A DNA stretch of 64,000 bases, from assembly GCF_001039355.2 (NCBI RefSeq), contig NW_019773748.1:328291-392290 (forward strand), read 5' to 3'. Made by a program: the position numbers and the translations under genes. The notes beneath the pieces were generated by a model. The model was not told the origin of the DNA, did no database searches, and worked only from the letters and a program-made list of their open reading frames with translations. The stretch is from Lingula anatina. Lineage: Eukaryota > Brachiopoda > Lingulata > Lingulida > Lingulidae. Shown piece by piece: positions 11,602 to 25,600 of this stretch (the stretch's first letter is position 1; the number at the start of each line of letters is the position of its first letter).

Positions 11602-14600
11602 GGGTACCAATTTATAATTCAAATCTGGTGAGATTGAGACTTGCTACTACTTTTTAACTAAAAATTTGTTTCTCAGAAGGTGAAGCTATACTCCATGCAA
11701 CTCCGTTTTCCTGCTGTGTATTGCCAAAATTCATTCAGGACCCAGGGAACTTTTTGGAGACACTGAAAGATGAACTTTTGGATCAGGTTTTCTACCAGAA
11801 AAATAATGACTTATACAAATTCCAGCAGGTAGGTTCAAGTAGAACTGATACATTTACCACATGAATACCATACTAGTACAATAGCAAATGATACTTGGAC
11901 ATGCATATTTTGAAATTTGAATGCAATAGCTGTATTTCAATTAATTTAACTCATTAAATGATATGGTTTCCTTGTGATACCAACAATGCACATTACACTC
12001 TGACTGGTACAAATTCAAGAAACATTTAATTCTAGCTATAATCCCATTTTAGTTGCAGTGCCTTTACTGCAATATTGTGATGTCATTATTTTGTTCTTAT
12101 CCGGAGGGGGGGGGAGGTAGTTGCACTGGTGACTACTGAAATTGATCTTGGGGGGATCACAGATGAAAGAAGAATGTCCACAGTAATGACCGTTAATTGA
12201 TAAGTCATTCTGCTCTAGAGTAATGACTTGAAGAAGATCCACACACCCTGTGTGAAGATGCTGTGCCAGTTCCTATATGGAGATGTTCTTCAGTGGATGA
12301 GAGAAGTGACAGGAATTCCACTCACTGACAAAGTGGACTTGACTTGCTCTAGATATGATGATACTGGTAAGTACATGTACAACTTGTTGTAGTAGTTTAA
12401 AAACTTACTGGTTTGATTGGAATGTTTGCTAATGAAATTTTGCATGGTAGATTGTCTATCACTATTGAAAAATATATGGTTTTAACCATAAAATTAAAAT
12501 TGTCGTTTCTTTTATGTTCAGATGTTCTACTTTGCCATGATGATGAACTTGACAGCAGGAGGATAGCATTCATCTTATATCTTGTTCCACCTTGGAAACA
12601 GAGCGATGGAGGAGCCTTAGACTTGTTTGATATGGATGGTGAGGATTAGATTGGATGTTGACAAATGTATAAAAACTGGATGTCTTGATGCACTCTGTAG
12701 GAACTGACTGTTATGATAAATATGATATGCATTCAAATTCTTTTATTGCATGAAAGTGTTTAAGCAGGAAATATGTTTTGTATGTAACCAGATCTCAAGG
12801 TAATGAACAGAAATATGTTGAATTTAAGTCAAAGATAAATTGTGTTTTGTTCATCTCCAGATAATGTAGAAGCAAATTTTACTGATCTTCAGATTGAACT
12901 TCTATTTAATGTGAATTAAGGAAGAATATTTATAATTGTCAGTGTTTCAGTGATCTGTATAAGTGACCTGTTTTCTGTATAATTCACAGAGCATGGGCAG
13001 CCAAAAACAGTTGTTAAGTCTGTACTTCCAGCTTGGAATAACTTTGCTTTCTTTGAAGTTACTCCAGCATCTTTTCACCAGGTGAGTTAGAAGAGATTTA
13101 AATGACACATTTTGCTGTTTTTTTATGTTATAGAAGATGTAAGTAGACTTGTCATTTCAAATTTTAGGAACATTAGATTTATTTGACCTTATTGACCATA
13201 AATGCAGTGTAGGACCTTTGTTTATGGCCCCAGATGCCAGAAGGCATAAAAGGAGACAGTAGTGTAGTATTGACCATGAATGTGGCTCAATTTGGAAATC
13301 TGTAACAGTACAGTTTGTGCTATGCATTACATGCTGTGTAGACTGACTATCACATTAAAAGCATGCACCTTTTTTTGCAACATTCAAACTCTCATTTTTT
13401 GTGTGTTTTTGATGTGTACTATATATATGCTATTCACAGTGCTGGCAATGGAAAATGGCCCTTACACTACATATAAAAAATTATAAATAGGGGGCTAAGG
13501 TACCAGTACATGTTTGAAGGTTTGCACTAATAAACTTAGTTTTTCAGTAGTTTTTAAGTGTGCTCTTTAATTAAAAGTTCTACTATGAAACCTTCCTGTA
13601 ATACATCGTAGGTTGCAGAGGTTCTGACATCAGACAAAACCAGGCTATCAGTGAATGGTTGGTTTCATGGTCCCACAGTTCCCAGGAGTGCACCACCCTA
13701 TGATGAGCTACCAAGACCTCTGCAAAAATATGTATCAGTGCCAGTAAGCAACCAGCATGAGGAAATATCCTATTTAAAGTAGTATATTGAACTATCTTGT
13801 TGTACTTATGGTTACATGTTTAACATTTATGGTGTTTTATGTGGCTTGATGTTTCACCTTATAATTTTTGTCTGCGAATAGAAAAAGCTTGAATATTGCT
13901 CATATTCACTTGAGATTTATTTTGAGCAGATAAGATAAAATGTCAAAAGTATAAAACAAGATTTAGAAATACTGACAGGGTTTAAATGTTATTTATTTAC
14001 AGGAAGAATTTTTGTATGAATGGATCAATCCAATCTATCTAGACATGGAGGTACAAGCAGAAATCCAGGAAAAGTTTGAAAATGAATCGGAGATACAGTT
14101 ACAAGATTTCCTAAAGGTAGGGACATTTTAGCAAACTAAAAGCAATTATATATTTGGAATGTTGTTTATATTGTATTTGTTAGATGTGATATTTGCTTGG
14201 GTGAGGTAATTATCTTGTAAAGTACCCAGTAAGATAACTTACTTTTCCAAAACAAGTAAGAAGTATTGTCTATCACTCCATAGTATATCATGAATCACCA
14301 TCATTTACAGGAAGAAAAATATAATGCAGTTATGGCAGCACTTAGGACAGATTCTGTAAAGTGGAATTTACAGAATTCCCCACTAAAAAGGTTTGCATTT
14401 GTGAAGTGCGGTATGAATTGATAATTTAAAGTTATACCAAAGAGTATTATTATTATTATTATTATTAGGATTTTTATCTTAGTATTTTAAAGGCATTTTT
14501 GTGTAATATTTGTTTTAATAGTGATTTTATTTTCACCAGCTGATTTCTTACTCAGTTATGGCACTTATGCCTCCTGCCCCTTTTGCAGCTATTTTAAAAA

Positions 14601-16944
14601 TACCTCTATCCAGTCCTGTTCTCACCTCTCCTCTCCAGTTACTTCCAATTCATCCCTAGTCTTTTGGTTTCAGCCTCCAACTCTCTTCAAGTGTTTTGCA
14701 ACTCTGTATTACATCCTGAAAGCATTAGGTTGAAGTTTGTATTACATTTTATACACTATATAACTTTAAGTTTGCATTTCATGGGCTTTTTTTCAGGAAA
14801 TATCACAGTGCCAATGAAGAAAACCTACCAGAAATCTTAAAGCAGTGTCTTACTTTCTTCAGCTCTGAAGCAATGTTTCTCATATTGTCAAACCTAACAG
14901 GATTAACTTTACACAGACTTGCCAATTACAATGACAATTCTGATGCTGTTGCTGACAGGGATGAAAACACTAAAAATATGGAGGAGTCGGCAACGAAAGA
15001 TAATATTGCATCAATAAAAGGAAAATCTCAAAAAGATAGTTTTGGTGGATGCCAAAGTTCCAATGATAGTGATGCTAGTGATAATAATTCAGCAAAAAGA
15101 CAGAAGCTTGACCCTGATAAGGAAACACAAGCTACAGGCAATAAAATTGCTTGTAGCACAGACAGAGTGGCCCAAGCAGAGAAAAGATACCCAGGTAAAA
15201 GAATATGTCCAGTTTCTGTAAATGTACTTTGTTTTTTATTAAGTTTCCCTTAAAGGAAGAAATTTCTCCTTGGTGATAATTAACATATAACTTAAGCAGT
15301 AATTTGTCACGTGACCCACCATAATCTAACTTGATAATCTGACTTTGTGTGGATTTAAAGTGGATTTTTAGTGTAATGATGTTAAGAGATTAATTGTCAC
15401 ATTTGTATTTGTCAATGCCCAAAAATATCTGGATTTTTTGCTCTCAGATATATTTTAAGTAATTAAATTCTGTACCTGAAATAAAAAAATTTCAGATGAT
15501 GAGTGTTTTACTGGTAACCCAAGATGTAGAGTGGAAGTAAGAAGCTGGTCACATGGTTGCTACACATTGATGCACGATATTGATGCAGAAAAGTCCGACT
15601 ATGCTCTGGATGCTATGCTGTTCTACAATTGCAAAGGTTCACTTTCTAAGAACAATCTTTTCAAAATAGCAAGTTTGATAGTTTTTGAATAATCGTCTTA
15701 CACTCATCTTGTCACTCAAACTTGATTGCTCTTTTTATTGTTGGCAAAGTCATGTAAATGTGGTCAGTTCTTTTAAGTCCATTAATGTGGTACAGGAAAA
15801 AGGATGAATCATGCACTTTTCTCTACTCTTACCTATTATAATAATAATAATAATAATATTTATTTCTTATATAGCGCATTCCATTTTTTACATTTCAATG
15901 CACTTTACAAATAATTAAAAAGTCTAAAAATAACAATACTAAAATACTTTAACATTTACTGATAAAATTAATTAATTAAAGAAAGCAGAGAAAATTGTCA
16001 AACCTAACAGGATTAACTTTACACAGACTTGCCAATTACCTATTGCCAATTACCTATTGATTAAGTTGTATGACTGACCCCCTTATTCTGACTGAGATTT
16101 CTTGCCTTTGAGTACTGCCATAACTGTGGCTTCAATCCATGTCCAAACTTCCCTGTTAAAGTTAGATTGTGTGAGAGTGCAGGCCTCGTAAGTGGTAATT
16201 GCAGTTTGCAAGTTTCAACACTATCCAACTCACAGATATGTTTTCATGGATTTACTTTATTATTACAAAAATAATGATAAATAATTAAGTCTGAAAACAA
16301 AACAAACTAATGTATTTCAATAATCTGCTATCCATACCATGTATTAATACAGTAGCAATGAACTCTCCACCATCTCCAGCTCATACCCAATGTACCAAAG
16401 GGTAGGTAAGCAACGTGGTTTGTAGCGCATTGCTCGTGGTTGCTTCTTTTACATTTGTGTCATGAAATCGTGGTTTGCATCATTAATTTGGGCATTCGTG
16501 TGCACAAATTTGAGGCTCAAATTTGTAAACGGCTAATCCATTTTCAAGGCCTGGGATAGCAGTATTTCTAAGACCATCATTTAAAAATTTTATTAATTGA
16601 TATTGTTATTTGCTTTATAGGTTGGAAGCAGGAATATGGCGGATACACATCATATGTTGCAAAGGGCGAGGATGAAGAGGTGAGGAAGTGTGATAAAATG
16701 ATACATGCATTTAGTTGTGGCAAACTTACATATCAGACTTAGTTTATCGTCTTTGGAGCAGTACGTATTGAGATCTTATTTTCTATTGTTGTAGTTGCTA
16801 ACAGTGAACCCCATGGAGAACTGCCTGGCCTTGGTGTACAGGGACAAAGACACTATGAGATTTGTGAAACACATAAACCACAAGATACAAGAAATGCCGG
16901 ATGGATCAGTTTACTACGATATTTCAGCTGTGTATTACGAGTGA
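10813..16944 (+). CDS. OGFOD1: OGFOD1: 2-oxoglutarate/Fe(II) prolyl 3-hydroxylase
   Basis: Twelve exons: 10813..11008, 11677..11828, 12219..12366, 12522..12638, 12990..13081, 13612..13743, 14003..14116, 14311..14390, 14797..15194, 15496..15636, 16621..16679, 16795..16944. All phases close, giving 592 residues (human about 542). The N-terminal catalytic domain has the Fe(II) triad as H171-x-D173 in [12 protein letters not shown] and H234 in TPASFHQ. R246 of [12 protein letters not shown] is the 2-oxoglutarate-binding arginine. The C-terminal, non-catalytic double-stranded beta-helix domain ends in [20 protein letters not shown]. Family knowledge: OGFOD1 (yeast Tpa1, fly sudestada) hydroxylates a proline of ribosomal protein uS12/RPS23 and affects translation accuracy and stress granules. 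The ~100-residue Ser/Asp/Lys-rich linker in exon 9 is longer than usual. The second ATG at 10846 is an equally good start. Exon 1 uses a weak GTCTGT donor, supported by phase. Confidence 0.93.
11546..11598. repeat. (CA)n microsatellite in OGFOD1 intron 1
   Basis: About 26 uninterrupted CA units, 78 bp before the exon 2 acceptor. Confidence 0.95.
15838..15920. mobile_element. Short interspersed repeat of the TATATAGCGC...CTTTACAA type
   Basis: An (AAT)n run is followed by TTTATTTCTTATATAGCGCA and, after a short interval, ATGCACTTTACAAATAATTA. This pairing of a TATATAGCGC motif with a nearby GCACTTTACA motif is common in short dispersed repeats of marine invertebrates. It sits in OGFOD1 intron 10, just before the copied exon fragment. 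No target-site duplication was identified. Confidence 0.5.
15994..16039 (+). repeat. Exact 46-bp copy of OGFOD1 exon 9 sequence inside intron 10
   Basis: This segment is identical to 14884..14929 in coding exon 9 of the same gene and lies in the same orientation 1,110 bp downstream. The last bases of the copy (CCAATTACCTATTG) are themselves partly duplicated immediately afterwards. It has no splice sites and is not an exon. Confidence 0.9.
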
Positions 16945-19604
16945 AGGTGTAATTTTTTCCCTTTGAGACAATTACTTATGTTGACATAAATATTTACGTT
17001 ATAGTGCCCACATGGAAGCTATGTGACAGAATGAAATAGACAAAAGAAAACAATTATTTGCAATGGAACTTATACATCTCATACAGGAAGAATGTGTAGA
17101 ATATAATTTATGAATTTTTAACATTTAAATCAGTTTTGTATAATCAATAAAAAAAATTAATTTTAGCAGTCTTATGTAACACACCAGATGTAAATGATTG
17201 AAGATATATTTTACTTTTTATATTTTTTTATACAGTTTAAACTAGTTTTAAATTGTTAACTATGGTAGTGTTGACAAGGGAAAGCTAGCTATTTTTTTTC
17301 TCAGGCATTAGGTAATTACAGTTGACTATAATTATCTTCATGAAAATCATAAATGTGGCTTTGCCATGCATAATAATATTATGAATATTGAGCTTCCAAA
17401 GCTTGGCAGATGCTGTAAGCAAGGTGGCATATTTAAATGTATTCCTCATCTGTTGTATTCAAAGTAAATTAGTTGCCCTAACCAAAATCTAGTCAAAATT
17501 GGCAAAGTGCCAATTAATTTGTCACTACAGTTTACTTGGTTGCACAGCCAAGAGTAATAAAGAAAATTTGAGGTGTTGCACATCCTCATACGACATGGAA
17601 AAATTGAAGAAATTCCCTTATTGGGATCAATAAAATGGAAGAAATCAACTTGAATCACATGCAAGTTTTATTTGCTGTTGAAATCCAATCTTTATCATAT
17701 ACCATAGCTGAAGAGGCACTATCTGCTTTACACAACAAATATTACAGTAAAAGATGGATAACCAAATTATTTAAAGAAAACAATCCTGATTTTGCAAAAA
17801 CCTCATTTTGCACACACAAATAGATTTAGAATATCTTTAATTAGTATAAATTAGGCAGACACAAGCACTTCGCAGTAGAATTCAAGACCTGTAACAACCA
17901 CAATGAATGCACGCACTAATTATCCAAAATTATATCCCAAGACTTTGGTTGGTCTCCATATCTGCAGGGACAGCACACACTGTGATAATATGTACATTAA
18001 AGGAAATAAATTACATTTACTAAACAAACAACAACTCTAATTACTCACTAAGACAACAATCATTTTCAACAAAGATGCACATGGAGAGAAAAAAATGTAC
18101 CTCTGCATAGTGAACTTAAAAATGCACATTTATGTATATATTACTAATTTTCTTTTTTTCAATTTATTTAAAAGTAACAATAGTCTACAACCATTTTCAG
18201 GATTTATAATTTTTTTTGAGATATGGAAATGTTTTTTTTTGTTAGCATGCATTTGTTATCTAACCAGCCCCTCTTGATGTTTATTTACATGTGAAAATGT
18301 ATCTACAAGTGTTAACTATCATAATCACTTTTCAATGTCATGCCTGCAAATGTTAGAAAGATAAAAATATTTACAAATGAAAAGGCACTTCACTCAAAGA
18401 AATGATTTTCAAACAAACAAATAAAAAAAAAAATCCTCCTTATGCTTCAAAAATAATACAATAAAAATAGACCAGTGTGACAGAGATGAAAATATCATGA
18501 TGTGGAAGAGCATACGAGTTTACAATGAAGTGGTCTAACACAGGACAATGTCATAGCGTTTGCAGCATTTAATATAGGTCAGATCACTGTAGACACCTTT
18601 AAGATAGGGTAGTATCAGTATATATAACTTAAGTGTTTTAATAGGGTGGTGTTACATAATTTTCAATTCATCATGATGTACCAATTGACACTCCATCTAT
18701 TGTCAACTGGTGAAAATTTGCATTGGTATTTTAAAACAATACCCCAATATCAAGATCATGACAATGTGCAAAACTTCTAGAATTTAAACTTTTTTTGGCT
18801 GGTAGAATTGTAGAGTTTGCATAGACGGCATTCAGAACAGCGGACTTATTAATCCACAGGTCAAATATGGCCGACCCACTTGAATACTTCCACACAGGGA
18901 ATCGATTCAGTGTCCATTAGCAGATTAGTTGGCAAGCTTTTTAGTCGGTTGCCATATTTGGCCCTCAGACGAGTTAGTCCACTGTCACGAATGCAGCCAT
19001 AGATTGGCAAGTAACATGTTATGCTATGATACTACCACAGTGTGTATGTCTAATGGTAATGAATGCTATTTCTTTCTCCCTTTCTTATATATGATATGAC
19101 AATAAATAAGCACCGGGGTCATTCAAATTTACTCCCAGCTGAATCACTGATTTACATATAAAACATTTGCACTTAAATCTTGACATGTTATCACATGGAT
19201 GCTGTGTGAAACATTTACAAATGGTGTATGAACTTTTTCCTATTTGTCCTTTACAAGTTACTCAGGTACACATATATGTACATTATTTTACATGCCTGTA
19301 TTTGTCACATACCCCCCTCCTGTTACACATCAGTGGTTCAATCAAGCTGACACATCATATGAGCACAAGTTTTCAATGCTTTGAAATATAAATCAAAATC
19401 TATAAGCTTTTACTTTTTACAATTAAGTAAACCTCTGCAGTTATAAAGTTAATGAATTAATGCAAGCATGAACCGGCGTATCTGATGAGATCATTCTTGT
19501 TTCAGATATTTGTCTTATGCTAAACAAGGCTTTGCTCAGTGATCTCTTTAGAAAAGTTACATGTTAGACATGCTGCTTGACAAAATAATACATAACCCAA
19601 ATCT
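16945..19604. other. Convergent intergenic region, OGFOD1 / MYB 3' UTRs
   Basis: An AATAAA at 17146-17151, about 200 bp after the OGFOD1 stop, is a reasonable polyadenylation signal for that gene. The remainder is AT-rich, presumably including the MYB 3' UTR near its right end, plus an inverted-repeat element at 18839-18986. I see no coding exon; a 62-codon open frame at 17635 has no supporting features. Confidence 0.5.
18839..18986. mobile_element. MITE-like imperfect inverted repeat
   Basis: The left arm (18839-18876) and the reverse complement of the right arm (18947-18986) share an aligned core. Both contain GGACT near the outside and CAAATATGGC near the inside. The interval is more GC-rich than its surroundings. 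No clear target-site duplication was found, so the transposon call is tentative. Confidence 0.4.
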
Positions 19605-22600
19605 TCATAATTTCAATGACCTTGGCTTAATAATGGCAACATTTAACAACATCTTGGCTTTGGCTGTCAGGTCTAGTTGATCTTGTGTCTTGCCACAAGC
19701 AACCCTTTCCCAGGCAGTGTCCATCTAAATATCAAGAACAATCAATAAATTAAGACGTCCATAAAAGTGCTATTGCCAAAAAAGGATAAGCAAATTAAAG
19801 AGAATCTTAATATACATTCACTCAGACTGTACAAGAGTTTTGGGAGAATAGTTTTGAATGTTACCCAGCTACCAAGTTTAACGAAACATTTACAACTGAT
19901 TCGTACATTTCTGCTTTACAAGGAAAATGTAAATTGATTAAAGACATCTTTTAACTATTAACCCTAAGAACCAACATAAAGTATATAATACAAGGATTAA
20001 AATACTAGTAATAATAATAATAATAATCATAACAAATAAATAAATAAATAAATAAAAATAAACTTTTGAAGGGATTTAATTATCATCACACTGTTTCCAA
20101 TCACATGTTATCACAGAGCAACTGCAGAAAGAACAACAGGTCAAGTCAGAATATTAACTTGAAAAGCAGAAATTACCTTGCCAATCATTTTCTTTGGGGT
20201 AACATCAAAGCGAATGCGGGGAGGCTTACGCTTGGTCTAGTAAAGCAAAACAACACATTGAGACCTCAAACCCAACTTTTTATGTATTTGAAAGTTATAT
20301 CTGAAGTAAAAAACTTAATAATGCCATCCATGTAAGACTGAGCTTAAAGGCAATTTTACTGAAACTGCAAATACATTCAAGAGGAACACCAAAAAGAAAC
20401 CAACTACCACACCAAGCCCATTCTTCTCACACTCACAAGCTGATCAATTACCTTGGTTGCTGGAGCTGGAGACGTGGGTAGAGCAAAAGCATCATTGAGC
20501 GGGTCCATGAAGGTCTCCTTCAAAATGGATGGGGGTGAAAAGATGATACTGTGGTCTCCTATCAGAGACTTGCTCTGCAATGAAATCAAATAACAATAAT
20601 GTTGAAACAGTTAAAAAATAAATAAAACTAGAGGATCAGAGAGGCGATACCGCCTCCAAATATTGTACCACCAGCTGGAGCAAACGCATTCGTATAGACC
20701 CCCACATACACAAAATAAGGGACACAGCCACCAGTTTTGTGCTTGACAAGCTGTAAAAATGCAATCAACAAGAATTTTTTAACTATTGCAAAAAATATAT
20801 ATGGTACAATCAAATTTAAGTTTTTCGTAAGGTAGGTCAAGGGTCAATTTCAAGGTCAGAGTANCTGCATATCAAATCTTAAATAATAATAATAAAATAT
20901 AAACATTAAATAAATAATTTATTAAAACCCATTACAGGATTATCACTTCCATCATTTTTTTTTCAATCTTTAATGTTAAATAAAAGTGTTGTCATTAATT
21001 ACATTAAAATGGGATTTTACTGTCTCTATCACAGCATTTTTTCAATCCAGATAATAATCCATTTGCTTGGAATTTACTTATACAAAATTTATTAATATTT
21101 TCCACCTTTACTGTCACCATAATAAGCACTTTGAACTTTTTCAACCCCACAACTGTAACCTGACAAATCTGCTGGAGAAATATAAGTGACCATACCGGTG
21201 TTTCAGGCATTATGAGAAGATCCTCTTCAGTTGGTCCTAGGGGTACCTCGCCAGGAGTGGACCATTTTTGCTCCAAAGACTTTCTAGCCTTCTTAGTGGG
21301 AGATTCATTCTGATTAAAGAAAAAATGAAATGAAAATAAAATTCAATCAAGTGTCAAACTGTAAAATGAGGATGTAAGGCAAAGGACAAACATGTATGAA
21401 AGGAACAATTATTAAAAGCAAAATGAATTTCTTAAGCTTTTTGCTTACCTGTACTAAATACCTTAAATAAATCACTGAAAGAGTACAAGTCAAAGCATGA
21501 TTGTAGTCAAAAGGTTTCAAACAGCTGTTACAGCATTATGCAGAAAAGAAAAAAAATGTTGCAACTGAGGAAACTGGAGGGAAATGCCCACCTCTTTCTC
21601 AGTTTTCCTCTTGTGACGGTCACCACGGAAGGCAGACACATCAGTCTCATAGGAAGAAGAACCTGTGTCTTTCTTAATCACCTCATTGAGATCTGCCACC
21701 AAATGGGAAGGTGTTTCAGGAGTCTAAGAATAGAGACAGAGCAGAAGAGAAAACTTACCTTTTTAACACCTTTTTTTATTTTTTAATTTGTAATCAACAC
21801 ACTGGCAACTAGGTGCCAGGTGCTGTTAAATGTCTATCTACAGGGAATGGCACACCATGCTGTTAGATAAAATTTTAAATGTCTCTAATGAATGTTAACA
21901 GACTATTCCATCAATACCTGTTTCTAAAAATACATTTTAGTTTCAAAAGTCTAGCAGTCAATGAACTTTTTTAGGAGCATTACTGAACTAACATACCAGC
22001 ATTGTAATTGGTCCACTAGTCCTCTCAATTTCTGCTAGAGCATTTTTAAAAGGAGTGGGAGTCCTGGGAGCCACATCAAGCAGGGCCCTTCTGGTACGTG
22101 GGGTTCTGAAAACAGCCACCTTTGTGCTTTCCCTGACATCAAAGTTAACAAAATGGCATGTCAAAAATAAATCAAAATCAGCCTGAAATAGTCATTCCTT
22201 CTAGGACTCTCAAAAGGATCTTATTATAATTACAAGATGAATTTGTTACAAATGCTAATGTTGGTATTATAGGGAAATAAAATGGAAATGTTTTTCATAG
22301 TTGTGACTGTGTATGGCTACAGAAACGAGGCTTTGTAGGTGAATGATAATCATGAAAACATGGGTTATTATTGACACCCACCTTTCTGTCCCATGTTCAG
22401 TCTTAATGCACATATCAGGAGGTGCACTAAGGTGGACTGGAGTGGAGTTCCTCGGGGCTGCACACACTGGAGTGGACGTCAACTTCCTCCCAGGGACACC
22501 ATCAGGGCTATTGAAGAACTGAAGATTAAGAAAAAATTTGAATTAAATATATAAGAATGCAGCAAAAATAAATAAATAAAATAAAATAAAGCTTTAAATA

Positions 22601-25600
22601 ACAACTGCTTGTTTCAGGTCTAAAAATAAAGGACAACTCTAAATTATTGTTTTATAAAACATTCCGTAATTGTAGGTTTTAAATTAATACTTTGTTAAAA
22701 TAAAGCATCACTTCATAACCTAATGAACTTTTGCATTTTCAAACAAATTTCTTAAAAGTCAAAATAATACAAAAAGGTATGCTAAAAGTCTTCATATTTC
22801 AGTAAACACAAACCCACCTGAGAAGGTGAGAAAGGTAAGGCCTTAATAGGCGTGCCAGATTTCTTGGGTGTCTTAGGTTCACTTTTTACAATGGGTGTCA
22901 GATTATGACAATTTTCTGTCTTTTCTGTTTTGTTTTCTACCACTACTTCTTGGGGTTCAGCCTTTATCTGAACTTCTGTCTTCTCCATGCCTGTGGGAGC
23001 AGAAATTGACCTAGATTCCTTCTTTGCTGTGCGCTTCTTAAATAATAAACAAAGAAATAAAAATTAACCATAAAAACAAAAAATGTTTGCTTTGCACACA
23101 TGTGACATCTACATAAAATAAAGAAAGAAAGCAAGAAATAAAAAATAGATGACACTGACAAACAGTGATGAGAAGTGTTTTAAAGGTACATATGAACTGA
23201 GCATTGGTGGAGCGTGGATTCCCAGTAACATACATATGAACCACTTCTACTAGTTTCTTATACGACTCAAATAAATTTGTCATGCCAAGGGATAAACTGA
23301 ATAAATCACTCGATTGGTCATAAAAAAGCTTTAGACTGCTCCTTTCTTTCAATTCTTTGGTAAGTAATTTAACTTAAATTCCTGACCTACTTTTCTGCCC
23401 CATTGACATACAGCATAGAATGCTAGCAGAAAAATCCGTTCAAATATTGGTAGTACCAATTTTTTGATGTACAATCAAACAATGCCTTTTGGTAACTTTC
23501 TTAGTTATGCTACTTGAGTCTGTATGCTGGCATTTGGTTGGCTTTTGTAGCAAAAAATTGACTTCATATGCATCTTTAAGGATACAATCCAGTGCATTAA
23601 AAATTATTAGTTTTCTCACCTGCTTTCTCCTCTTACTCCTGCGTAAAATGGGAGGGGTGCTGAACTTGGAGGCAATTGGAGAGGTAATGGAGATAAGGCC
23701 ACCTTCTAAAGATGCAACATCATGGCCATCAAACCTGTAATCTGAAATTCACCAAGAAAAATCCATTTAATTCATTCTATATCAACTTTTAGTTATATCA
23801 AAATTATAACATTAAATCAAAATATTTTAAAAAATATTACTATGCTGATTAACCTACTTGTGGATCCTTTTTTGTTAAGGCCAGTAAATTTAATAGGTGT
23901 GACTCCAGTAGCTATTTCAGTACCAGTCAGGAAATCAAAAGTAGTCATGTCACCAAATGAATTGGAGTCTGTCATCTGGTCGACCAAGTCAGGGATTCCC
24001 CTAAAAATAACAATGCACTGAAATTAACTTAAGAAAAATCCATTAGAGTAAAAGTCAGAAATAAATTTGGATAGGTTAAAAAAATTCTGAATATGGTACC
24101 TAGTAAAATCAAATAAACAGACAAAATGCAGGTTCTCGTTTCACTCCTGCTAAACAAATGTTGCTGTCTGTATGTGATCATGCATAAATTAACAGGTAGC
24201 CTCTGTAAACTATTATTTTGAAGAGAAGATATATCATATGTGTTTGGGTTTCACTTACTTCAAAGGAGATAGGAAACCAGCATCAGCCCATTTCTGGGGT
24301 GAAAGTGGGGAAATAGATTTGACTTGACTGATATGGCACATTTTGGAAACTCCTCCTTGATTTTGAGTTTGGTCTGAAAAAGATCATAGGCATTTTGCTA
24401 ACATGTGCTCAATATATTACACTAGAAATAGTATTAACTGTATTAAAAACAAACAAAAAAAAAACATCCTTTAAAAATATTTACTTCTCTTAGGTGTCAA
24501 TAAGACAGAGCTGAAATGTTTTGGTCTTCAACTTGGTACATGCTTGCAGACATGCTGAAACTGTCAGCCAGATCGGTCATGACCGGAAAAGTTTGTCTGG
24601 ACCGGTAGAAAATTGGACTTGGTCGGTCCAAAGGACTGCCAATAGCTTTAAGAATCGCAATTTTGAATTTACAGTCATCTTTCAACATACTTCACTAATA
24701 AAATTATATAAAACACAAAGCGTACTGCCCTTCCATTTCAAAACTATCACATTCACAAAGTAAGCTGCCCTTATCGTACTGGTAGTATCTGTCTCAAACG
24801 AATAGAGTGATTTTTGGTCAGACAAAAATCCACTCGGTCCGGCAAATTTTTCATTACTGCCGGTCCAAATGTCAAGCCATTCTGAAAAGTTTTCAGCATG
24901 TCTGGTTTGACTGCATCCTCCACATCTGAATATATATACATGTATTTGCAGGAAAATATCATTACAAAGACTTAAAACCAAACATATTACAGACAAATTT
25001 ACAACTTTTGGAAACCCTTTATAATAGTGAAGCTTACCAGTAAACCCCTGTGCAGTAGGGTTAATAATTAAGCTACCCCCATAATTCTGTATTCCACTTG
25101 GTGACTGAAAAAGGAAGGATAAAAGCTTACATCCCAAAGACCTCATCTACTTTAAAACAAAATCTTCACATTTTCAGACCTACTTGCATAACAGGCCAAG
25201 TGCCTGAATATAGTTTGTCAAGCCCTGTTACACTAGAAAAGTACTGTGGAGTCCAAGAAAATCTCTCTTATATGTCAGCACCAAAACCCCATGAAGTTTT
25301 CCAATGTTTACTTACTTGATAAACTGGTGTGCTCTGAAACAGTCGCACTGGCTGTAATCCCTGCATACTGGAGGTGCTAGGGGTGTATGGGTTGCCTCTC
25401 TTCTTCTGCTCTTCTTCTTCATATTTTCTCCTCATGGTAGAGTTCCAATGGTTCTTGATAGCATTATCAGTCCTTTACAAATTATGAAATTTAAGGTTTA
25501 AATCTTAAAATTTACAAAAAATGAAACATATTGTTGAATTTGCAAGATTGTCAGCATGAGCATAATGTCATTTAAAATTAAAATCATAAAACTCCAAATT

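Noticed and set aside
12860-12920. Possible alternative OGFOD1 exon after a CTCCAG acceptor
   Set aside because: It would hit a stop after about 20 codons, and exon 4 to exon 5 at 12990 is phased and matches the family without it.
17635-17823. 62-codon open frame after OGFOD1
   Set aside because: No splice context, no similarity to a known family, AT-rich composition like the flanking UTR.
24826-24925. Possible extra MYB exon (frame starting DVEDAVKPDML after a CAG acceptor)
   Set aside because: Exon 7 (phase 1) joins the exon at 24259 exactly without it. Including it and using its nearest donor breaks the frame, and it overlaps the ACCGG inverted repeat.
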